From the NCBI GenBank assembly GCA_947632165.1, contig CANROI010000062.1, positions 1 through 7,748 of the forward strand: 7,748 bases of DNA, written 5' to 3'. The translations under genes were made by a program, and so were the position numbers. Shown one piece after another: positions 5,912 through 7,748 of the stretch. This stretch comes from an uncultured Clostridia bacterium. GTDB taxonomy: Bacteria; Bacillota; Clostridia; Christensenellales; Borkfalkiaceae. Below the pieces are notes generated by a model, which did no database searches, was not told the origin of the DNA, and saw only the letters and a list, made by a program, of their open reading frames with translations. The number at the start of each line of letters is the position of its first letter. The first letter of the stretch is position 1.

Positions 5912-6319
5912 ATGAAGAGATCGATCTGCCTGCTTTTGACCTGTTGCGCACTGCTGCTTTGCGGGTGCGACGTGAACGAAATGACGACGCTCAAGGAGCT
6001 CTCCCGCCCCTATACGGGCGAATATCAATGCAAAACGCTGCGGCTCGGGGACGAGGACCTTCTCCCCATGTTCGAATCGCTCAGGCTCGGGCTCGACGGC
6101 AACGGAACATTCGAGCTCTGCTGGCGGGATACGTTCGGCGGCGAGGGGAGTTTTGCGGGGGACTACAAACTCAGCGAGGAAGAGGAAACGATCACTCTGT
6201 CCGCCGTGCGGGGAGGCCGCGAGCGGACGTTCGTCTTTCCCTATGAGCACGGCGCGGTGCAGATCGGGCTGCTCTTCGGCGGCAAGCCCTTCTATGCGGA
6301 ATTTTCCATGACCGATTGA
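5912..6319 (+). CDS. Small lipoprotein of unknown function
   Basis: A 135-residue protein that I do not recognise. The N-terminus is a lipoprotein signal: two basic residues, a hydrophobic core, and the lipobox L16-C17-G18-C19, so C19 should be lipidated. The signal core is unusually cysteine-rich (C6, C11, C12, C17). The mature part alternates polar and hydrophobic residues in short stretches (YTGEYQCKTLRLG, GTFELCWRDTF, EEETITLSAV, RTFVFPYEHG), suggesting a small beta-sheet or beta-barrel domain. The start is uncertain. ATG 5912 begins MKRSICLLL and has no clear ribosome site. GTG 5906, six bases after GGGGGG (5894-5899), would add two residues. Any earlier start would read through the terminator stem. 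It lies between the VWA terminator and a large palindrome, so it seems to be transcribed alone. Confidence 0.75.
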   Translation: MKRSICLLLTCCALLLCGCDVNEMTTLKELSRPYTGEYQCKTLRLGDEDLLPMFESLRLGLDGNGTFELCWRDTFGGEGSFAGDYKLSEEEETITLSAVRGGRERTFVFPYEHGAVQIGLLFGGKPFYAEFSMTD

Positions 6320-6320
6320 T

Positions 6321-6394
6321 TTAAGGCGAAGGGAGTTGACGCAGAACAGGCGCGCCGTCCAAAACCGTCGCGGGGTCAACTCCCTTCCCCTTAA
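6321..6394. repeat. 74-base interrupted palindrome, terminator or miniature repeat
   Basis: The left arm is TTAAGG, CG, AAGGGAGTTGAC (6321-6340). The right arm is GTCAACTCCCTT, CC, CCTTAA (6375-6394). They form 18 paired bases with one 2x2 mismatch around a 34-base centre that contains GGCGCGCC and a possible CGCG/CGCG inner pairing. It begins one base after the lipoprotein stop, so a terminator role is possible, but only ATTTG follows with no real U-tract. Symmetric ends bounded by TTAA also suit a miniature inverted-repeat element. Confidence 0.6.
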
Positions 6395-6421
6395 TTTGAA
6401 AAATATCGCTTAAAATCTGAA

Positions 6422-6433
6422 ACAAACGTTTGT
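6422..6433. promoter_or_regulatory. 12-bp perfect palindrome overlapping the -35 box; candidate operator
   Basis: ACAAACGTTTGT is fully symmetric and covers the first four bases of the -35 box (TTGTCA, 6430-6435). Its CAAACGTTTG core resembles LacI-family operators, which share AA-N-CG-N-TT. A repressor bound here would block the helicase promoter. No LacI-type gene is present in the window. Confidence 0.4.
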
Positions 6434-6458
6434 CAAATGCCGAAAAACGTGCTATAAT
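6430..6458 (+). promoter_or_regulatory. Sigma-A promoter of the helicase gene, predicted leaderless start
   Basis: -35 TTGTCA (6430-6435), a 17-base spacer, and a perfect -10 TATAAT (6453-6458). Transcription normally begins 6-8 bases after the -10 box, which is at or beside the A of the ATG at 6465. No ribosome site exists between the -10 box and the ATG. Confidence 0.85.
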
Positions 6459-6464
6459 GGACCT

Positions 6465-7733
6465 ATGGACACGTCGGCAGTTCAACAGCAGAGCACGCTC
6501 ACGCCCGATCAGGCGGAGGCATATGCGCTGATCGAGGAATGGTTCTTCCATCTCGGCACGCAGATCTTTGTGCTCTGCGGCTATGCGGGGACGGGCAAGA
6601 CCTACCTCATCGACTATGCGGTGCGCCGTTTGGGGCTGGTCCCCGGCGAGAGCGCGGCGTTCGTCACGCCCACGGGGAAGGCGGCCTCCGTGCTCATTTT
6701 AAGCGGCACGCCCGCCTCCACCCTCCACAGCCTCATCTATACCCGTGAAGAGGATATCGAGGTAGACGAGAACGGCGAGGTGATCTCCGAGCAGTTCCTC
6801 CGCTTCGTGAAGCGGGAAAAGATCGACGGCAACATCCGCCTCATCGTCGTGGACGAGACGAGCATGGTGTCCGACGAAGTGTTGCGCGATCTGCTCTCCT
6901 TCGGGGTGAAGTGCCTGTTCTGCGGCGATCCCGCGCAGCTTCCGCCCGTCGGCGGGAGCAACACGCTGCTCTCGATGCCCTGTTTCACCCTCGAAAAGAT
7001 CGTGCGGCAGGCGGAGCACAACCCCATTCTCCGCCTTGCGGAGATGGCGCGCGCGGGCGAATACATCGCCTGCGGCGAATACGGGAGCGGGGTCGCGGTC
7101 ATGCCGCAACGGGAACTGACTGCGGAGGAGCGGCGGCGGCTCTTTCTGCGGGCGGATCAGATCATCGTGGGGACGAACCGCACGCGGGAGAGGATCAACG
7201 CCGAAATGCGGCGCTATTTGGGGATCTCGCCCGAGGCGAAGCTCCCCATAGACGGCGAAAAGATCCTCTGCACGCTCAATAATTGGGGCAAGCCTCTGGA
7301 TGATCGCGGGGATTTCCACCTCGTGAACGGCATCATGGGCAGATGCTACCGCGTGAGCGAAGAGGAAGATGGGCTCGGAAAGCTCGATTTTCAGCCCGAT
7401 TTCCTGCCAAAAAAGACCTTCGATCTGCCCTTCGACGCGGGGATCTTCACCGAGGGCAGGTATTTTCATACCTATGGCGAAAAGGCGTGCCTGCTCGAAA
7501 ACGGCACATATGTGCATGAGAACAATTACGAGGTGCTCCGCCGGCTGAAGGTCAAGCGGGAAGAGATGATCAACCGCTTCGAATTTGCCTATGCGATCAC
7601 CTGCCACAAGGCACAGGGCTCCGAATACGACTTCGTGATCGTATTCGACGAATCCGCGCTCTTTGCCGACGGCAAGGAGTGGCTGTATACGGCGATCACG
7701 CGCGCAAAGAAGAAACTGCTCCTCTTGCGCTGA
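6465..7733 (+). CDS. Stand-alone SF1B DNA helicase, Dda/RecD2-like
   Basis: A 422-residue ATP-dependent DNA helicase of superfamily 1B, expected to move 5'-3' on single-stranded DNA. A Q-motif-like LTPDQAEAY (12-20) precedes Walker A GYAGTGKT (39-46). Motif Ia is TPTGKAA (68-74), and Walker B is VVDETSMV (128-135). Motif III is GDPAQLPPV (154-162), followed by IVRQ (179-182). Motif V is AYAITCHKAQGSEYD (375-389), and motif VI is YTAITRAKKKL (408-418). All catalytic motifs are intact. It lacks the long N-terminal region of RecD2 and is close in size to phage T4 Dda (about 440), although no phage genes adjoin it. The ATG at 6465 is the only start that keeps the Q motif. It sits seven bases after the -10 box with no ribosome site, so the mRNA looks leaderless. 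A role in replication-fork or recombination repair is likely but not shown. Confidence 0.93.
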   Translation: MDTSAVQQQSTLTPDQAEAYALIEEWFFHLGTQIFVLCGYAGTGKTYLIDYAVRRLGLVPGESAAFVTPTGKAASVLILSGTPASTLHSLIYTREEDIEVDENGEVISEQFLRFVKREKIDGNIRLIVVDETSMVSDEVLRDLLSFGVKCLFCGDPAQLPPVGGSNTLLSMPCFTLEKIVRQAEHNPILRLAEMARAGEYIACGEYGSGVAVMPQRELTAEERRRLFLRADQIIVGTNRTRERINAEMRRYLGISPEAKLPIDGEKILCTLNNWGKPLDDRGDFHLVNGIMGRCYRVSEEEDGLGKLDFQPDFLPKKTFDLPFDAGIFTEGRYFHTYGEKACLLENGTYVHENNYEVLRRLKVKREEMINRFEFAYAITCHKAQGSEYDFVIVFDESALFADGKEWLYTAITRAKKKLLLLR

Positions 7734-7748
7734 ATATCAAACAAAAAA

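Noticed and set aside
5381..6379. Minus-strand open frame of 332 codons
   Set aside because: It runs opposite the VWA C-terminus, through the terminator stem and across the small lipoprotein gene. No domain or ribosome site supports it.
6699..7607. Minus-strand open frame of 302 codons
   Set aside because: It is a shadow of the helicase gene, whose full set of motifs is intact on the + strand.

Overview
The window looks like a chromosomal segment of a GC-rich Clostridia-type Firmicute, plausibly an uncultured gut lineage. The evidence is a cysteine-rich HisRS of the kind seen in clostridia, strong AAGGAG-type ribosome sites, sigma-A promoters with 17-bp spacers, lipobox lipoproteins, and high GC in third codon positions. 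No 16S gene or lineage marker is present, so the taxonomy is inference. All genes I accept lie on the + strand. Long minus-strand open frames are GC-driven shadows.

Layout. Bases 1-363 carry no convincing gene. They hold a string of hairpins (21-68, 86-119, 143-159, 196-219) and a 93-base imperfect palindrome (260-352) that looks like a dispersed intergenic repeat. Next comes a compact housekeeping group: a Sel1-repeat protein (364-1167), histidyl-tRNA synthetase hisS (1189-2445) and thioredoxin trxA (2453-2767). Gaps in this group are 21 and 7 bases, and it is closed by a strong intrinsic terminator (2791-2828).

The second block, 2846-5861, is the most interesting. It encodes an ECF sigma factor with a TTG start (2929-3468), a single-pass membrane protein in the anti-sigma position (3559-4200), and a YfbK-family von Willebrand A lipoprotein (4313-5794), followed by an 18-bp-stem terminator. 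Two intergenic gaps carry exactly the same bipartite motif, TGCGGGATAA-N15-CGTTGTAA, upstream of the anti-sigma candidate and of the VWA gene. A degenerate third copy with the same spacing lies upstream of the sigma gene, overlapping a near-consensus sigma-A promoter. I read this as the sigma factor's own promoter family. The block would then be a self-amplifying envelope regulatory module: sigma-A gives basal expression, and the ECF factor boosts itself, its regulator and the surface VWA lipoprotein.

The third block holds a small cysteine-rich lipoprotein of unknown function (5912-6319), a 74-base interrupted palindrome (6321-6394), and a stand-alone Dda/RecD2-like SF1B helicase (6465-7733). 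The helicase promoter (TTGTCA-N17-TATAAT) ends only six bases before the ATG and there is no ribosome site, so its mRNA is predicted to be leaderless. A 12-bp perfect palindrome overlaps the -35 box. The helicase is complete, and only 15 bases follow it.
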